Shown: positions 15,646 to 24,424, counted from the stretch's first letter. The stretch: 64,000 nucleotides of DNA from Paracoccus luteus (GCF_004522155.1 NZ_SDEA01000009.1:1-64000), one strand, 5' to 3'. Numbers and translations: made by a program. Notes: generated by a model not told the origin, from the letters alone.

Positions 15646-16353
15646 TCAGCCCCGCGCCAGCCGGGCGACCAGCCGCCCGCGCGCGGCGGGCAGGGGGCGG
15701 CCCGCCTGCCCCTCGGCCAGCCGGGCGGACAGGAAATGGCCGGTCAGCGCCAGGGCCTCGGCCAAGCCGCCCCCCTGCCCGCCCAGCAGTTCCGGCAGCG
15801 GCAGCAGCCGCGCCGCCCAGTCGCCCGCCGCCGCCGCCGTGACCGCGTGGCCGGTGCGCGGGCTGACGAACGCCAGCCCGGCGCGCGCGCCCGTGACGGC
15901 GCAGCGGTCCAGCGACAGGCCGAAGCCCAGATCGTCCAGCAGCAGCATCTCCCACCGCAGGTAATCCCCGGCCCATGCCGCGCCGGTGTCCATCGCGTCC
16001 AGCAGCGTCTCGGTCGCGTCGGCAAGGCGGGGGTGCGGGTCGCGTTCCGGCAGCGCATAGGCGATCAGCGCCGTGACCGCGTTCAGCCCGGCCAGCGCGT
16101 CCGCGTCGGCCATCAGGCCCGGACGGGCGCGGCCCGGTTCGACCGCAAACGTGCCCAGCTGGTCGTCGCGCCGCGCCCGCCAGTGCAGCGACAGCCGTCC
16201 GCCCGGCTGCATCAGCGCGGCGCGCCTGGTGCTGGCGCCGCCCGGAACGAGGCCCGTCAGCAGCCCCGCGTCGCGCGCCAGCACGGTCAGGATCACGGCA
16301 TGTTCGCCGTGACGCCGCTGCGCGATCGCCGTCGCCTCGCCCTGCCAGTCCAT
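15646..16353 (-). CDS. recO: DNA repair protein RecO
   Basis: From the ATG at 16353 the product is 235 aa, the usual RecO length. The N-terminal OB-fold region reads M-D-W-Q-G-E-A-T-A-I-A-Q-R-R-H-G-E-H-A, followed by V-L-A-R-D-A-G-L-L-T-G-L-V-P-G-G, both typical of RecO. The C-terminal helical domain contains L-R-W-E-M-L-L-L-D-D-L-G-F-G-L-S-L-D-R-C-A-V-T-G, matching the region that carries part of the zinc site in some RecO proteins; only one Cys remains, so zinc is probably not bound. RecO loads RecA onto SSB-coated DNA with RecR, in the same pathway as RecF also encoded in this window. It is divergent from adenine deaminase with a 61-bp gap. Confidence 0.92.
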   Translation of the reverse strand: MDWQGEATAIAQRRHGEHAVILTVLARDAGLLTGLVPGGASTRRAALMQPGGRLSLHWRARRDDQLGTFAVEPGRARPGLMADADALAGLNAVTALIAYALPERDPHPRLADATETLLDAMDTGAAWAGDYLRWEMLLLDDLGFGLSLDRCAVTGARAGLAFVSPRTGHAVTAAAAGDWAARLLPLPELLGGQGGGLAEALALTGHFLSARLAEGQAGRPLPAARGRLVARLARG

Positions 16354-16414
16354 CGCGGCCTTCCCTTCGCCGCCACGCTGCCGCAATCTTTGCCCGCAGA
16401 ATAGGGGACATCAC

Positions 16415-18193
16415 ATGCTGAAACCGTGGACCGAGGCGCAGCCGCGCCTGGTCGAAGTCGCCGCCGGCCGCGCGCCCGCCGATCTGGTCATCCGGGGCGG
16501 CCAGTGGGTCAACGTCCACACCCGCGAAATCCTGCCGGGCCACGACATCGCCGTCGCCTGCGGCCGCGTGGCCTGCGTCCTGCCCGACGCCAGCGCCAAC
16601 ATCGGCCCCGGGACACAGGTGATCGAGGCGGCGGGGCGGTTCATGATCCCCGGCCTGATCGACGCCCACATGCACGTGGAAAGCGGGATGCTGACGCCCG
16701 CAGGCTTCGCCGCCGCCGTGATCCCGCACGGCACCACGACGATCATGCACGACCCGCACGAGGTCGCGAACGTGATGGGGCTGGAGGGCGTGCGGCTGAT
16801 GCGCGACGAAAGCCTGATCCAGCCGATCACCATGCTGACCCAGATGCCCAGCTGCGCGCCCTCGGCCCCCGGGCTGGAAACCACCGGCCACCCGATCACG
16901 GCGGGCGAGGTCGCGCAGGCGATGGGCTGGGACGGCATCGTGGGCTTGGGCGAGATGATGAACTTTCCCGCCGTCGCCGCGGGCGACCCGGCGATGCTGT
17001 CGGAAATCGCCGCGACCCGGGCCGCCGGCAAGACCGTGGGCGGGCATTACGCCAGCCCCGACCTGGGGCGGAACTTTGCGGCTTACGTGGCGGGGGGCGC
17101 GGCCGACGACCACGAGACGGTGGCCGAGGCGCAGGCCATCGCCCGCGTGCGGCAGGGCATGGGCGCGATGCTGCGGCTGGGGTCGGCCTGGCATGACGTC
17201 GAGGCGCAGATCACCGCCATCACCCGGCGCGGGCTGGACCCCTCGGGCTTCATGCTGTGCACCGACGACTGCCATGCGGGGACGCTGGTCCACGACGGCC
17301 ACATGGACCGGGCGGTGCGCCACGCCATCGACTGCGGGTGCGATCCGCTGGTGGCGATCCAGATGGCGACCATCAACACCGCCCGCCATTTCGGGCTGGA
17401 GCGCGAGCTTGGCTCGATCACGCCGGGGCGGCGCGCGGACGTGATCCTGACCTCGGACCTGACGGCGCTGCCGGTCGAGGCGGTGGTGGCGCAGGGGCGG
17501 CTGGTGGCCGAGGGCGGGCGGCTGATGGTCGATTGCCCGCGCATCGACTGGCCGGACGCCGCCCGCGACACCGTGCGGCTGGGGCGCGGGCTGGGGGCGG
17601 GCGACTTCGCGGTGCCGGCGACCGGCGGCCGCGCCACCGTCCGCGTCATCGGCGTGGTCGAGAACCAGGCCCCCACCCGCGCGCTGACTGCCGAGCTGCC
17701 GGTCGTGGACGGGGCCGTCCAGCCCGCGGACGGCATCGCCCGCATCGCGCTGGTCGAACGCCACCGCGGCACGGGCGGCGTGGTCAACGGGTTCGTGTCG
17801 GGTTTTGGCTATCAGGGGCGCATGGCCGTCGCCTCGACCGTGGCGCATGACAGCCACCACATGATCGTCGTCGGCACCTGCGGCGAAAACATGGCCGCCG
17901 CCACCGCGCGGCTGGCCGAACTGGGCGGCGGCATCGCCGTGTTCCGCGACGGGGCCGAGCTTGCCCATGTCGCACTGCCCATCGCGGGGCTGATGTCGGA
18001 CGCGCCCGCGCCCGATGTCGCGGCGGCAGCCCAGGCCGTGGGCGAGGCGATCCGCGCCTGCGGCTGCACGATGAACAACGCCGTGATGCAGCACGTCCTG
18101 CTGGCGCTGGTGGTGATCCCGGAACTGCGGATCTCGGACCTTGGGCTGGTGGACGTGAGCCGGTTCCAGCTGACCGACGTCGTGATGGCGTGA
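16415..18193 (+). CDS. ade: Adenine deaminase
   Basis: A 592-aa amidohydrolase. The metal ligands appear in order: P-G-L-I-D-A-H-M-H-V-E-S (H-x-H), T-T-I-M-H-D-P-H-E-V-A-N, G-L-G-E-M-M-N (Glu that replaces the carboxylated Lys), G-G-H-Y-A-S-P-D, and C-T-D-D-C-H-A. The C-terminal ~200 residues contain the Ade-specific domain with G-x-G-x-x-x-R-M-A-V-A-S-T-V-A-H-D-S-H-H and a final M-N-N-A-V-M. Ade deaminates adenine to hypoxanthine in purine salvage. A G-G-G-G-A-C ribosome-binding site precedes the ATG. This is a different protein family from the adenosine deaminase encoded at 25151-26134. Confidence 0.93.
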   Translation: MLKPWTEAQPRLVEVAAGRAPADLVIRGGQWVNVHTREILPGHDIAVACGRVACVLPDASANIGPGTQVIEAAGRFMIPGLIDAHMHVESGMLTPAGFAAAVIPHGTTTIMHDPHEVANVMGLEGVRLMRDESLIQPITMLTQMPSCAPSAPGLETTGHPITAGEVAQAMGWDGIVGLGEMMNFPAVAAGDPAMLSEIAATRAAGKTVGGHYASPDLGRNFAAYVAGGAADDHETVAEAQAIARVRQGMGAMLRLGSAWHDVEAQITAITRRGLDPSGFMLCTDDCHAGTLVHDGHMDRAVRHAIDCGCDPLVAIQMATINTARHFGLERELGSITPGRRADVILTSDLTALPVEAVVAQGRLVAEGGRLMVDCPRIDWPDAARDTVRLGRGLGAGDFAVPATGGRATVRVIGVVENQAPTRALTAELPVVDGAVQPADGIARIALVERHRGTGGVVNGFVSGFGYQGRMAVASTVAHDSHHMIVVGTCGENMAAATARLAELGGGIAVFRDGAELAHVALPIAGLMSDAPAPDVAAAAQAVGEAIRACGCTMNNAVMQHVLLALVVIPELRISDLGLVDVSRFQLTDVVMA

Positions 18194-18201
18194 CCGCCGC
18201 G

Positions 18202-18222
18202 CCGGGGGTTTTCCACCCCCGG
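18202..18222. terminator. Hairpin between convergent ade and VOC genes
   Basis: C-C-G-G-G-G-G-T and its complement form an 8-bp stem (18202-18209 with 18215-18222) around a T-T-T-C-C loop, 9 bp after the ade stop. It is well placed to end transcription from the left. Confidence 0.55.
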
Positions 18223-18251
18223 ACCCCCGGAGGATATTTGCCGCCAGAAGA

Positions 18252-18686
18252 TCAGGGCAGGGTCAGCGCGCCGTCGGGGCCGAGCGTCCAGAAGGGGTTG
18301 TGGGCGATTTCCCAGACATGCCCGTCCGGGTCCGCCACATAGCCCGACCAGCCGCCCCATTCGGCGCGTTCCGGCCGCTTGAGCGGGGCGGCGCCCGCGT
18401 CCACCGCCGCCTGCCAGACGGCGTCCGCCTCGGCCTGATCGGCGCAGTTCTGGGCCAGCGTCACCGCGCCGGTGCCAAGGCTTGCCCCCGGCCGGCCCTG
18501 ATCGGCGGCAAGGTCCGCGCACGGAAACAACGCCAGCGCCGCGCCGTGCATCTGGAAGAACACGACGCCCGGCGCCGCGGCCGGATGCGGGGTCCATCCC
18601 CAGGCGCGATAGAACTCGCAGGCGCGGGCCAGGTCGGCCACGCCCAGCGTGATCAGCGAGACGCGTTGGCGGGGCAGCATGATCAA
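18252..18686 (-). CDS. VOC-family (glyoxalase/bleomycin-resistance fold) protein
   Basis: A 144-aa protein with two beta-alpha-beta-beta-beta repeats. The first has S-L-I-T-L-G-V-A-D-L-A-R-A-C-E-F-Y-R-A-W-G-W, the second W-G-G-W-S-G-Y-V-A-D-P-D-G-H-V-W-E-I-A-H-N-P. The C-terminal V-W-E metal-type Glu is present, whereas the N-terminal half lacks a clear metal His, so enzymatic class is uncertain. The start at 18686 overlaps the recF stop (18683-18685) as A-T-G-A; an ATG at 18680 is a close alternative. Translational coupling to recF places it in the dnaN-recF operon at the position where gyrB is found in many bacteria. Function unknown. Confidence 0.8.
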   Translation of the reverse strand: MIMLPRQRVSLITLGVADLARACEFYRAWGWTPHPAAAPGVVFFQMHGAALALFPCADLAADQGRPGASLGTGAVTLAQNCADQAEADAVWQAAVDAGAAPLKRPERAEWGGWSGYVADPDGHVWEIAHNPFWTLGPDGALTLP

Positions 18687-19762
18687 CCCTCCTCGGTGGC
18701 GGTCGAGCCGCCGGGGCCGCGCGACACCGCCAGATAGCGCGCCCGGCCCGCCAGCGTGTCGAACAGCTCGCGCCCCGTGCCGGTCAGGATGGCCTGCGCG
18801 GGCAGGGCCACGATCTCGTCATGCAACGCGGCGCGCCGGTCGGCGTCAAGATGCGCCGCGACCTCGTCCAGCAAGAGCAGCGGGCGCTGATCGGCCAGGG
18901 CGCGGGCATTGGCCAGGATCAGCGACAGCAGCAGCGCCTTTTGCTCGCCGGTCGAGGACAGCGCGGCGGGCATGTCGTCCGGCCCCCAGTCCGCCCCCAG
19001 ATCGGCGCGATGCGGCCCGGTCAGCGTGCGCCCGGCGGCCAAGTCGCGGGGGCGCATCTCGGCCAGGCGCGCGGCGATGCTGGCCGCGTCCGCGTCATCG
19101 GCGGCGCCGTCGCCCGCGCGCAGCGCCAGCCGCGCGGCGGGGAATGCCGTCCGCGCGCCCAGCTGCGCGGCCATGATGCGGGCCAGCGCAGCCTGCCGGC
19201 TGGCCGTGATCGCCGCCCCCGCCTGCGCCATCCGCGATTCCAGCGCGCGATACCAGCGGTCGTCGCGGATGTCGTCGCGCAGCAGCCGGTTGCGGTCGCG
19301 CATCGCCTTGTCATAGGCCAGCGCATCGTCGGCGTGGGCCGGAAAAAAGCTGAGCGTCAGCCGGTCCAGAAACCGCCTGCGCGTTTCGGGGGCATCGGTC
19401 CACAGCCGGTCCATCGCCGGGGTAAGCCAGATCAGCCGCACCAGCCGGCCCAGAGTGACCTGCGGCACCGGCTTGCCGTCCAGCGTCACGCCGCGCGTCT
19501 CGCCCGGTGGCGCGGTGGTTTCGACGTCGTGCCCGGAAAGCGCGGCGCGGATGCGCCAGCCCGCGTCGGGCCCCTGCCGCGCCTGATCGGCGGGGCTGGC
19601 GCCGCGCAGGCCGCGGCCGGGCGACAGCATCGACAGCGCCTCGAGGATGTTGGTCTTGCCCGCGCCGTTCGGGCCGAAGATCGCCAGCGGCCGCGCGTCC
19701 AGATCCAGCGCCAGCCGCGGCCAGGACCGGAACTGCGCCAGCGTCAGTTGGCTGAGCGTCAC
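18683..19762 (-). CDS. recF: DNA replication/repair protein RecF
   Basis: A 359-aa SMC-like ATPase. Walker A is G-P-N-G-A-G-K-T-N (residues ~30-38), followed by the RecF hallmark I-L-E-A-L-S-M-L-S-P-G-R-G-L-R. The signature region reads L-S-S-T-G-E-Q-K-A-L-L-L-S-L, and Walker B P-L-L-L-L-D-E-V-A-A-H-L-D. RecF recognises gapped DNA and, with RecO and RecR, promotes RecA loading. The ATG overlaps the dnaN stop by four bases and the 3' end overlaps the VOC gene by four, so dnaN-recF-VOC form a tightly coupled operon. Confidence 0.95.
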   Translation of the reverse strand: MTLSQLTLAQFRSWPRLALDLDARPLAIFGPNGAGKTNILEALSMLSPGRGLRGASPADQARQGPDAGWRIRAALSGHDVETTAPPGETRGVTLDGKPVPQVTLGRLVRLIWLTPAMDRLWTDAPETRRRFLDRLTLSFFPAHADDALAYDKAMRDRNRLLRDDIRDDRWYRALESRMAQAGAAITASRQAALARIMAAQLGARTAFPAARLALRAGDGAADDADAASIAARLAEMRPRDLAAGRTLTGPHRADLGADWGPDDMPAALSSTGEQKALLLSLILANARALADQRPLLLLDEVAAHLDADRRAALHDEIVALPAQAILTGTGRELFDTLAGRARYLAVSRGPGGSTATEEG

Positions 19763-20880
19763 ACCCGCATCGGCATCACGACATAGACGGCGCTGTCGTC
19801 CCCGCCCTCGCGGATCAGCGCGGCGTCGCCCGAGCCGTTGAACAGGAACACCGCGTTCTCGCGGTCGATCTGCTGGGCGATTTCCTGCAGGTACTTGGCG
19901 TTGAAACCGATCTCCAGCGGCTCGTCGGCATAGGCGACGGCCAGTTCCTCGTCGGCGGCACCCGCGTCGGGGGCGTTGACGGACAGGACCAGCCGGTCTT
20001 CGTCCAGCGCCAGCTTGACGGCGCGCGAGCGTTCGGAACTGACCGTCGCCACGCGGTCCACCGCGCGGGCAAAGTCGCTGGCGTCCACCTCGAGCTTGCG
20101 GGTGTTTCCCTTGGGGATCACGCGGGTATAATCGGGAAAGGTGCCGTCGATGACCTTGGAGGTCAGGGTGATCGTCGGCGTGGCAAAGCGCACCTTGGTG
20201 TCGCCGACCGACACGGCGATCTGCGTGTCGTCGTCGTCCAGCAGTTTTTTCAGCTCGGCCACGGTCTTGCGGGGCACGATCACGCCGGGCATCCCCGCGG
20301 CGCCATCGGGCAGCGCCGCGTCGATGCGGGCCAGCCGGTGGCCGTCGGTCGCCACGCAGCGCAGCGACTTGCCGCCCCCCTCGGCGTCGGCCACATGCAT
20401 ATAGACGCCGTTCAGGTAATAGCGCGTCTCTTCGGTCGAGATGGCGAACTTCGACTTGTCGAACAGCCGCCGCAGCAGCGCCGCCGGGGCGGCGAAGTTG
20501 GCCGCGTATTCGGACGACGCCATGACCGGGAAATCCTCGCGCGGCAGCGTCGCAAGGTTGAAGTTCGAGCGTCCCGCCTGCACCGTCAGCCGCGCGGTGG
20601 CGGCATCGGCGGCGATGGCCACCAGCGCGCCGTCGGGCAGCTTGCGCGCGATCTCGTTCAGCAGGGCGGCGCTGACGGTGGTCGCGCCGGGGCGTTCCAC
20701 CATCGCGGGGGCGCGGTCCACGACCTCGGTGTCCAGGTCGGTGGCGCGAAAGCTGACGCCGTCCGGCCCCGCCTCGATCAGGACGTTGGACAGGATCGGG
20801 ATGGTGTTGCGGCGTTCGACGACGGACTGGGCCTGCGCCACGGCCTTGACCAGCACCGCGCGCTCGATCGAAAATTTCAT
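19759..20880 (-). CDS. dnaN: DNA polymerase III beta subunit (sliding clamp)
   Basis: A 373-aa protein of standard clamp length starting M-K-F-S-I-E-R-A-V-L-V-K-A-V-A-Q-A-Q-S-V-V-E-R-R-N (first half of the N-terminal domain). Three clamp domains are covered, with Y-Y-L-N-G-V-Y-M-H in domain 2, F-P-D-Y-T-R-V-I-P at the 2-3 boundary and the conserved C-terminal Y-V-V-M-P-M-R-V that forms part of the protein-binding cleft. The clamp tethers replicative and repair polymerases to DNA. A promoter-like pair lies in the 87-bp gap after dnaA. recF is translationally coupled downstream. Confidence 0.97.
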   Translation of the reverse strand: MKFSIERAVLVKAVAQAQSVVERRNTIPILSNVLIEAGPDGVSFRATDLDTEVVDRAPAMVERPGATTVSAALLNEIARKLPDGALVAIAADAATARLTVQAGRSNFNLATLPREDFPVMASSEYAANFAAPAALLRRLFDKSKFAISTEETRYYLNGVYMHVADAEGGGKSLRCVATDGHRLARIDAALPDGAAGMPGVIVPRKTVAELKKLLDDDDTQIAVSVGDTKVRFATPTITLTSKVIDGTFPDYTRVIPKGNTRKLEVDASDFARAVDRVATVSSERSRAVKLALDEDRLVLSVNAPDAGAADEELAVAYADEPLEIGFNAKYLQEIAQQIDRENAVFLFNGSGDAALIREGGDDSAVYVVMPMRV

Positions 20881-20928
20881 GGCGTCCTGCCCCTTGCTGT
20901 CGTCGGATCGGCCGCGGCGCGGCGCGCT

Positions 20929-20957
20929 TAGTTTCTTTGTTTGGGTGCGGCGGTCAA
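20929..20957 (-). promoter_or_regulatory. Candidate promoter of dnaN-recF
   Basis: On the minus strand T-T-G-A-C-C (20957-20952) is followed after 17 bp by A-A-A-C-T-A (20934-20929), ~50 bp before the dnaN start and just downstream of the dnaA stop. The -35 is good, the -10 weak; the AT-rich spacer stands out in this high-GC sequence. Confidence 0.45.
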
Positions 20958-20967
20958 GCGCCCGCGA

Positions 20968-22344
20968 TCACGCCTCGAGCGCGCGGCGCAGCAGGTCGAT
21001 GTCCTCGGCCAGGCTGCGATCCTCGGACCGCAGTTCCTCGATGCGCTTGACCCCGTGCAGGATCGTGGTGTGGTCGCGCCCGCCGAAGCGGCGGCCGATT
21101 TCCGGCAGGCTGCGGCTGGTCATCTGCTTGGACAGATACATGGCGATCTGGCGCGGCCGGGCCAGGGTGCGGACCCGCTTCGGGCCGACCAGATCCGACA
21201 GGCGGATGTTGTAATGCTCGGCCACCTTGCGCTGGATCTCCTCGACCGAGACCTTGCGGTCGGACGCGCGCAGGATGTCGGCCAGACATTCCTGGGTCAT
21301 GTCCAGGTCGATCGGCCGCCCCATCAGGCTGGCGAACGCGAACAGCCGCTGCAGCGCGCCTTCCAGCACGCGCACGTTCGAGGTGATGCGGTGGGCCAGG
21401 AACTCCAGCACGCCGGCGCCCAGGATCAGGCCGGGATAGGTGGCGCGGAACTGTTCGGTCTTGGACTGCAGGATCGACAGGCGCAGTTCGTAATCGGTGG
21501 GGTGCAGGTCCACGATCAGGCCGCAGGACAGGCGCGACTTGATCCGCTCCTCAAGATCCTTGATCTCTCCGGGCGCGCGGTCGGCGGAAATGACGATCTG
21601 CTTGCCCTGATCGACCAGGGCGTTGAACGTGTGGAAGAACTCCTCTTGGGTGCTGTCCTTGCCGGCGATGAACTGCACGTCATCGACCATCAGCAGGTCG
21701 ACGGTGCGGAACAGCTCCTTGAAGTCCATGACGGTGCGTTCGCGCAGCGCCTGGACAAAGCGGTACATGAACTGTTCGGCCGACAGATACAGGATGCGCG
21801 CGTCCGGGTGGCGTGCCTGGCGTTCGCGCGCGATGGCGTGCATCAGGTGCGTCTTGCCCAGCCCCACGCCGCCATACAGAAACAGCGGGTTGAACGACAC
21901 CGCGCCGCCTTCGGCCACACGGCGGGCGGCGGCATGGGCCAGTTCGTTGGGCTTGCCGACGATGAAATTGTCAAAGGTGAAGCGCGCGTCCAGCGGCGCG
22001 GTCATGTCGTCGTCCCCGCGCAGCGGCGGGCGGGGTGCCGGGGCGCGGGCGGCGGGGGCGGGGGTGCCGCGATCCGCTTGGATGGCGGCGGGCGGAACCG
22101 CGGCCTGCGGCGCGACCGTGAAGCTGAGCCGTTCGACGGACGCGCCGTGACGGGTCAGCGCCTCGATGATGGGGCGGCTATAGTGGCGCGACACCCAGTC
22201 CGACAGGAACCGCGTCGGGCAGGACAGGGCGGCGGTGCCGTCCTTGAGCCCGTTGAATTCGAGGGGCGCCAGCCACCGCGCATAATTGTTGCTGCCGACG
22301 AGCGTTTCCAGCTCGGCGCGCGCCTGCCCCCAGATCTTGTCCAT
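20968..22344 (-). CDS. dnaA: Chromosomal replication initiator DnaA
   Basis: From the ATG at 22344 the product is 458 aa. Domain I starts M-D-K-I-W-G-Q-A-R-A-E-L-E-T-L-V-G; a variable Ala/Pro-rich domain II lies at ~95-130; domain III has Walker A (F-L-Y-G-G-V-G-L-G-K-T-H-L-M-H-A), Walker B (L-L-M-V-D-D-V-Q-F-I-A-G-K) and the sensor regions; domain IV ends with the DNA-binding signature I-G-R-R-F-G-G-R-D-H-T-T-I-L-H-G-V-K. DnaA-ATP opens oriC and acts as a regulator. An in-frame ATG at 22380 adds 12 Gly/Arg-rich residues with no family support. Genes run dnaA-dnaN-recF, but gyrB does not follow. Confidence 0.96.
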   Translation of the reverse strand: MDKIWGQARAELETLVGSNNYARWLAPLEFNGLKDGTAALSCPTRFLSDWVSRHYSRPIIEALTRHGASVERLSFTVAPQAAVPPAAIQADRGTPAPAARAPAPRPPLRGDDDMTAPLDARFTFDNFIVGKPNELAHAAARRVAEGGAVSFNPLFLYGGVGLGKTHLMHAIARERQARHPDARILYLSAEQFMYRFVQALRERTVMDFKELFRTVDLLMVDDVQFIAGKDSTQEEFFHTFNALVDQGKQIVISADRAPGEIKDLEERIKSRLSCGLIVDLHPTDYELRLSILQSKTEQFRATYPGLILGAGVLEFLAHRITSNVRVLEGALQRLFAFASLMGRPIDLDMTQECLADILRASDRKVSVEEIQRKVAEHYNIRLSDLVGPKRVRTLARPRQIAMYLSKQMTSRSLPEIGRRFGGRDHTTILHGVKRIEELRSEDRSLAEDIDLLRRALEA

Positions 22345-22868
22345 TCCACGTCCCTTATGTCCCCGGCCCCCGCCGGTCATTGCCGGCGGGACAGTGCGGC
22401 CCCGTGGCGACGTGGATCAGGCAAGCCGCATCCCTCGTGCCGCACGGGGCGGCACGGGCGCGCCCGGCGGGCGCTGATACGGATGGCGCTGGCGGACGAC
22501 CCCGGTGGCAGCCGGTGCCGGTCCCGGTGGCGGCGCGGTCCCCCCGCACCGTCGCACCGATCGCCCGGGCCCGGCATGGCCGGTCCGCTGGGCGACGTTC
22601 CCCATCGCGACGTGAATCGCATGGGTCACGCTAACCCCAGCGCTCGGACGGCTGCAACTGAACTCTGTCCTTGACAGGGCATTTGCCGCAACGAATCTGC
22701 CGGGCTGTTGCAGGCGGAAAAAATCGTTTCAGATCAAGGCGGTGGAACAAGAAAAAGGGCGCGCCGGCGGCACGCCCTTGCGGGATCGGTATCGGGTCGG
22801 ATGCGCCCCGGCCCATGCGGGCCAGCGGATCGTTCCGGGGGATCGTGTCCGCCGGATCGGGCGGCGGA
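22345..22868. other. Noncoding region between dnaA and rpsT
   Basis: The ~520 bp upstream of dnaA holds the rpsT terminator (22752-22779) and no convincing gene. I found no exact T-T-A-T-C-C-A-C-A DnaA boxes and no AT-rich unwinding segment, so there is no support for oriC here. A short palindrome C-T-G-T-C-C-T-T-G-A-C-A-G is at 22665-22677. On the minus strand T-T-G-C-A-G (22657-22652) and T-T-A-G-C-G (22634-22629) are spaced by 17 bp and could be a weak dnaA promoter with a ~280-nt leader. The most G/C-rich part (22440-22570) shows no obvious structure beyond G/C runs. Confidence 0.5.
22752..22779 (-). terminator. Rho-independent terminator of rpsT
   Basis: On the minus strand an 11-bp stem (A-A-G-G-G-C-G-T-G-C-C pairing with its complement, one G-T pair) with a three-base loop is followed by T-T-T-T-T-C-T-T. 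It starts ~90 bp after the rpsT stop and is the clearest intrinsic terminator in the window. Confidence 0.88.
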
Positions 22869-23138
22869 TCAGGCCGCCGCCAGCGCCTTGACGCGGGCCG
22901 CCAGGCGCGAGATCTTGCGCGACGCGGTGTTCTTGTGGACGACGCCCTTGGTCACGCCGCGCATCAGTTCGGGCTGCGCGTTCTTCAGCGCCTCGGCCGC
23001 GACCTGCTGGTTGCCGCCGGCGATCGCCTCTTCGACCTTGCGCAGGAAGGTGCGGATGCGCGAGCGGCGGTTCTTGTTGACGGCGGTGCGGCGCTCGGTC
23101 TGGCGCGCGCGCTTTTTGGACTGGGGCGTGTTGGCCAT
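22869..23138 (-). CDS. rpsT: 30S ribosomal protein S20
   Basis: An 89-aa, very basic, all-helical protein starting [17 protein letters not shown] and containing the family motif [19 protein letters not shown] and the C-terminal [16 protein letters not shown]20 binds 16S rRNA early in 30S assembly. It is monocistronic here: a strong promoter lies ~50 bp upstream and an intrinsic terminator ~90 bp downstream. Its position just upstream of dnaA in the same direction is common in alphaproteobacteria. Confidence 0.97.
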   Translation of the reverse strand: MANTPQSKKRARQTERRTAVNKNRRSRIRTFLRKVEEAIAGGNQQVAAEALKNAQPELMRGVTKGVVHKNTASRKISRLAARVKALAAA

Positions 23139-23185
23139 GTCTGTGCGGTTCCGGTGTTGCGGTGTCTGAGAATCCTGAAGCCGGG

Positions 23186-23214
23186 CCTATACGCCCCGCG
23201 GCGGGCCAAGTCAA
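23186..23214 (-). promoter_or_regulatory. Promoter of rpsT
   Basis: On the minus strand T-T-G-A-C-T (23214-23209), a 17-bp spacer and T-A-T-A-G-G (23191-23186) form a near-consensus sigma-70 promoter ~48 bp before the rpsT ATG. Confidence 0.75.
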
Positions 23215-23278
23215 CCGCCACGCGCCGCGGCGGGCAGGTTCCGGCAGCCGTGCGGCCACGTGCGGCACGGCGCCGCAG

Positions 23279-24424
23279 TCATCGCGCAAAGGCGTCGGCA
23301 TAACCGGCGCGGCGCAGCCGGTCGATGGCGCGCACCACAGCCTCGCGTCCGTCGAACGGCCCGGCCAGGATCAGTTGCACCGCCCTGCCCGCCTGCATTT
23401 CGCGGGCGCGCGACACCGGCAGGCCCAGCCGCGCCAGCCGCTGCGCGGCCCGGTCGGCGCCCGGCGCATCGGCATAGGCTCCGAGCTGGACAAAGCGCGC
23501 GCCGGGCGGAACCATGCCCCTGCCCAAGGGCGCCGCCCGCGTTCCGGCAGCTGTCGGGCGAACGGCGCGGGGCGCGGCCTTGTCACGACCACCTGCCTTT
23601 GCACCCTTCGGCAGGCGCGCCGCCGGGGGCGTCGCCACGCTGTCGGCGCGGATCGCGACCAAGGCCGGCGCGGCCACAGGCGCGCTTGCCAGCTGCGGGA
23701 ACGCCAGCGGCGCGGCCCCGCACAGCCCCAGCGCCATCTGCTGGCCCAGCCGCAGCGATTCGGCCCCGGCGGACGCGCCAAGCAGGCGGCACAGCGGGCG
23801 GTCGCGCTGCGGCGCAGCCATTGCCCCGCGCAGCACCGGCGCGGCCCTGACCGCCGCCGCCAGACCCGCCGGTCCCCCGGCGGCAGGCGCAACAGGGGCG
23901 GGCAGGCTGGCCGCCGGCGCCTGCGTGGGCCGCGCGCTCGCCGTCCCGCCCGCAGGCGACAGCTCTCCGTCCTGCAGATTGCCGATGATGGTTTCCGACA
24001 GCACCCGTTCCATCCGCGCGGCCCTGGGTTCGGGCGGCGCGGGAAACAGCGGCGCGACGGTGTCGGGAAGGGTGCGGCGGGCGGATAACGTGGGCGGATA
24101 GCCGCACATGACCGACTCGTCGCGGGCGACGCGCGGCTGCCATTGCCCGTGCAGGTTCAGGAACACGCAGCCGGCGCTGTCGACATACTGCGCCCCGGCA
24201 AAGCCCGGCGGCGGCGCCTCGGCCGGGCCGGGGCCGGTTCCCACGTCGCCCGACAGTTCGGCCGGATCGCGGGTGCGTTGCGGCACCTGCACCGCCGCCA
24301 CCGCCGGTTCCGGCGCGGCATGGCCGTCCGCCGGCGCCCCTGCCGCCCACGCCGGGGCGACGAAGATCATCGCCCAGACCGTCATGACCCCGGCCCAGAT
24401 ACCAAGGAACCCAGAAACGCGCAT
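23279..24424 (-). CDS. Secreted SPOR-domain protein
   Basis: A 381-aa exported protein. Residues 1-27 form a signal peptide (I-F-V-A-P-A-W-A-A). Next comes a region with Cys residues (D-S-A-G-C-V-F-L-N and V-M-C-G-Y-P-P-T), then ~150 Ala/Pro-rich residues with another Cys pair (R-P-L-C-R-L-L-G and L-G-L-C-G-A-A). The last ~75 residues are a SPOR domain: G-A-R-F-V-Q-L-G-A-Y-A-D-A, then V-Q-L-I-L-A-G-P-F-D-G-R-E-A, ending in A-G-Y-A-D-A-F-A-R. SPOR domains bind denuded glycan strands at septa and elsewhere. A role in cell-envelope remodelling is likely; partners are unknown. It follows upp by 70 bp in the same direction but is probably expressed separately. Confidence 0.8.
   Translation of the reverse strand: MRVSGFLGIWAGVMTVWAMIFVAPAWAAGAPADGHAAPEPAVAAVQVPQRTRDPAELSGDVGTGPGPAEAPPPGFAGAQYVDSAGCVFLNLHGQWQPRVARDESVMCGYPPTLSARRTLPDTVAPLFPAPPEPRAARMERVLSETIIGNLQDGELSPAGGTASARPTQAPAASLPAPVAPAAGGPAGLAAAVRAAPVLRGAMAAPQRDRPLCRLLGASAGAESLRLGQQMALGLCGAAPLAFPQLASAPVAAPALVAIRADSVATPPAARLPKGAKAGGRDKAAPRAVRPTAAGTRAAPLGRGMVPPGARFVQLGAYADAPGADRAAQRLARLGLPVSRAREMQAGRAVQLILAGPFDGREAVVRAIDRLRRAGYADAFAR

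Noticed and set aside
22671..22700. T-T-G-A-C-A on the plus strand as a promoter
   Set aside because: There is no -10 at suitable spacing, no plus-strand gene follows, and the hexamer is one arm of the palindrome C-T-G-T-C-C-T-T-G-A-C-A-G.
22345..22868. Possible oriC upstream of dnaA
   Set aside because: No exact DnaA box, no cluster of near matches and no AT-rich unwinding element was found; the region is mostly G/C-rich leader plus the rpsT terminator.
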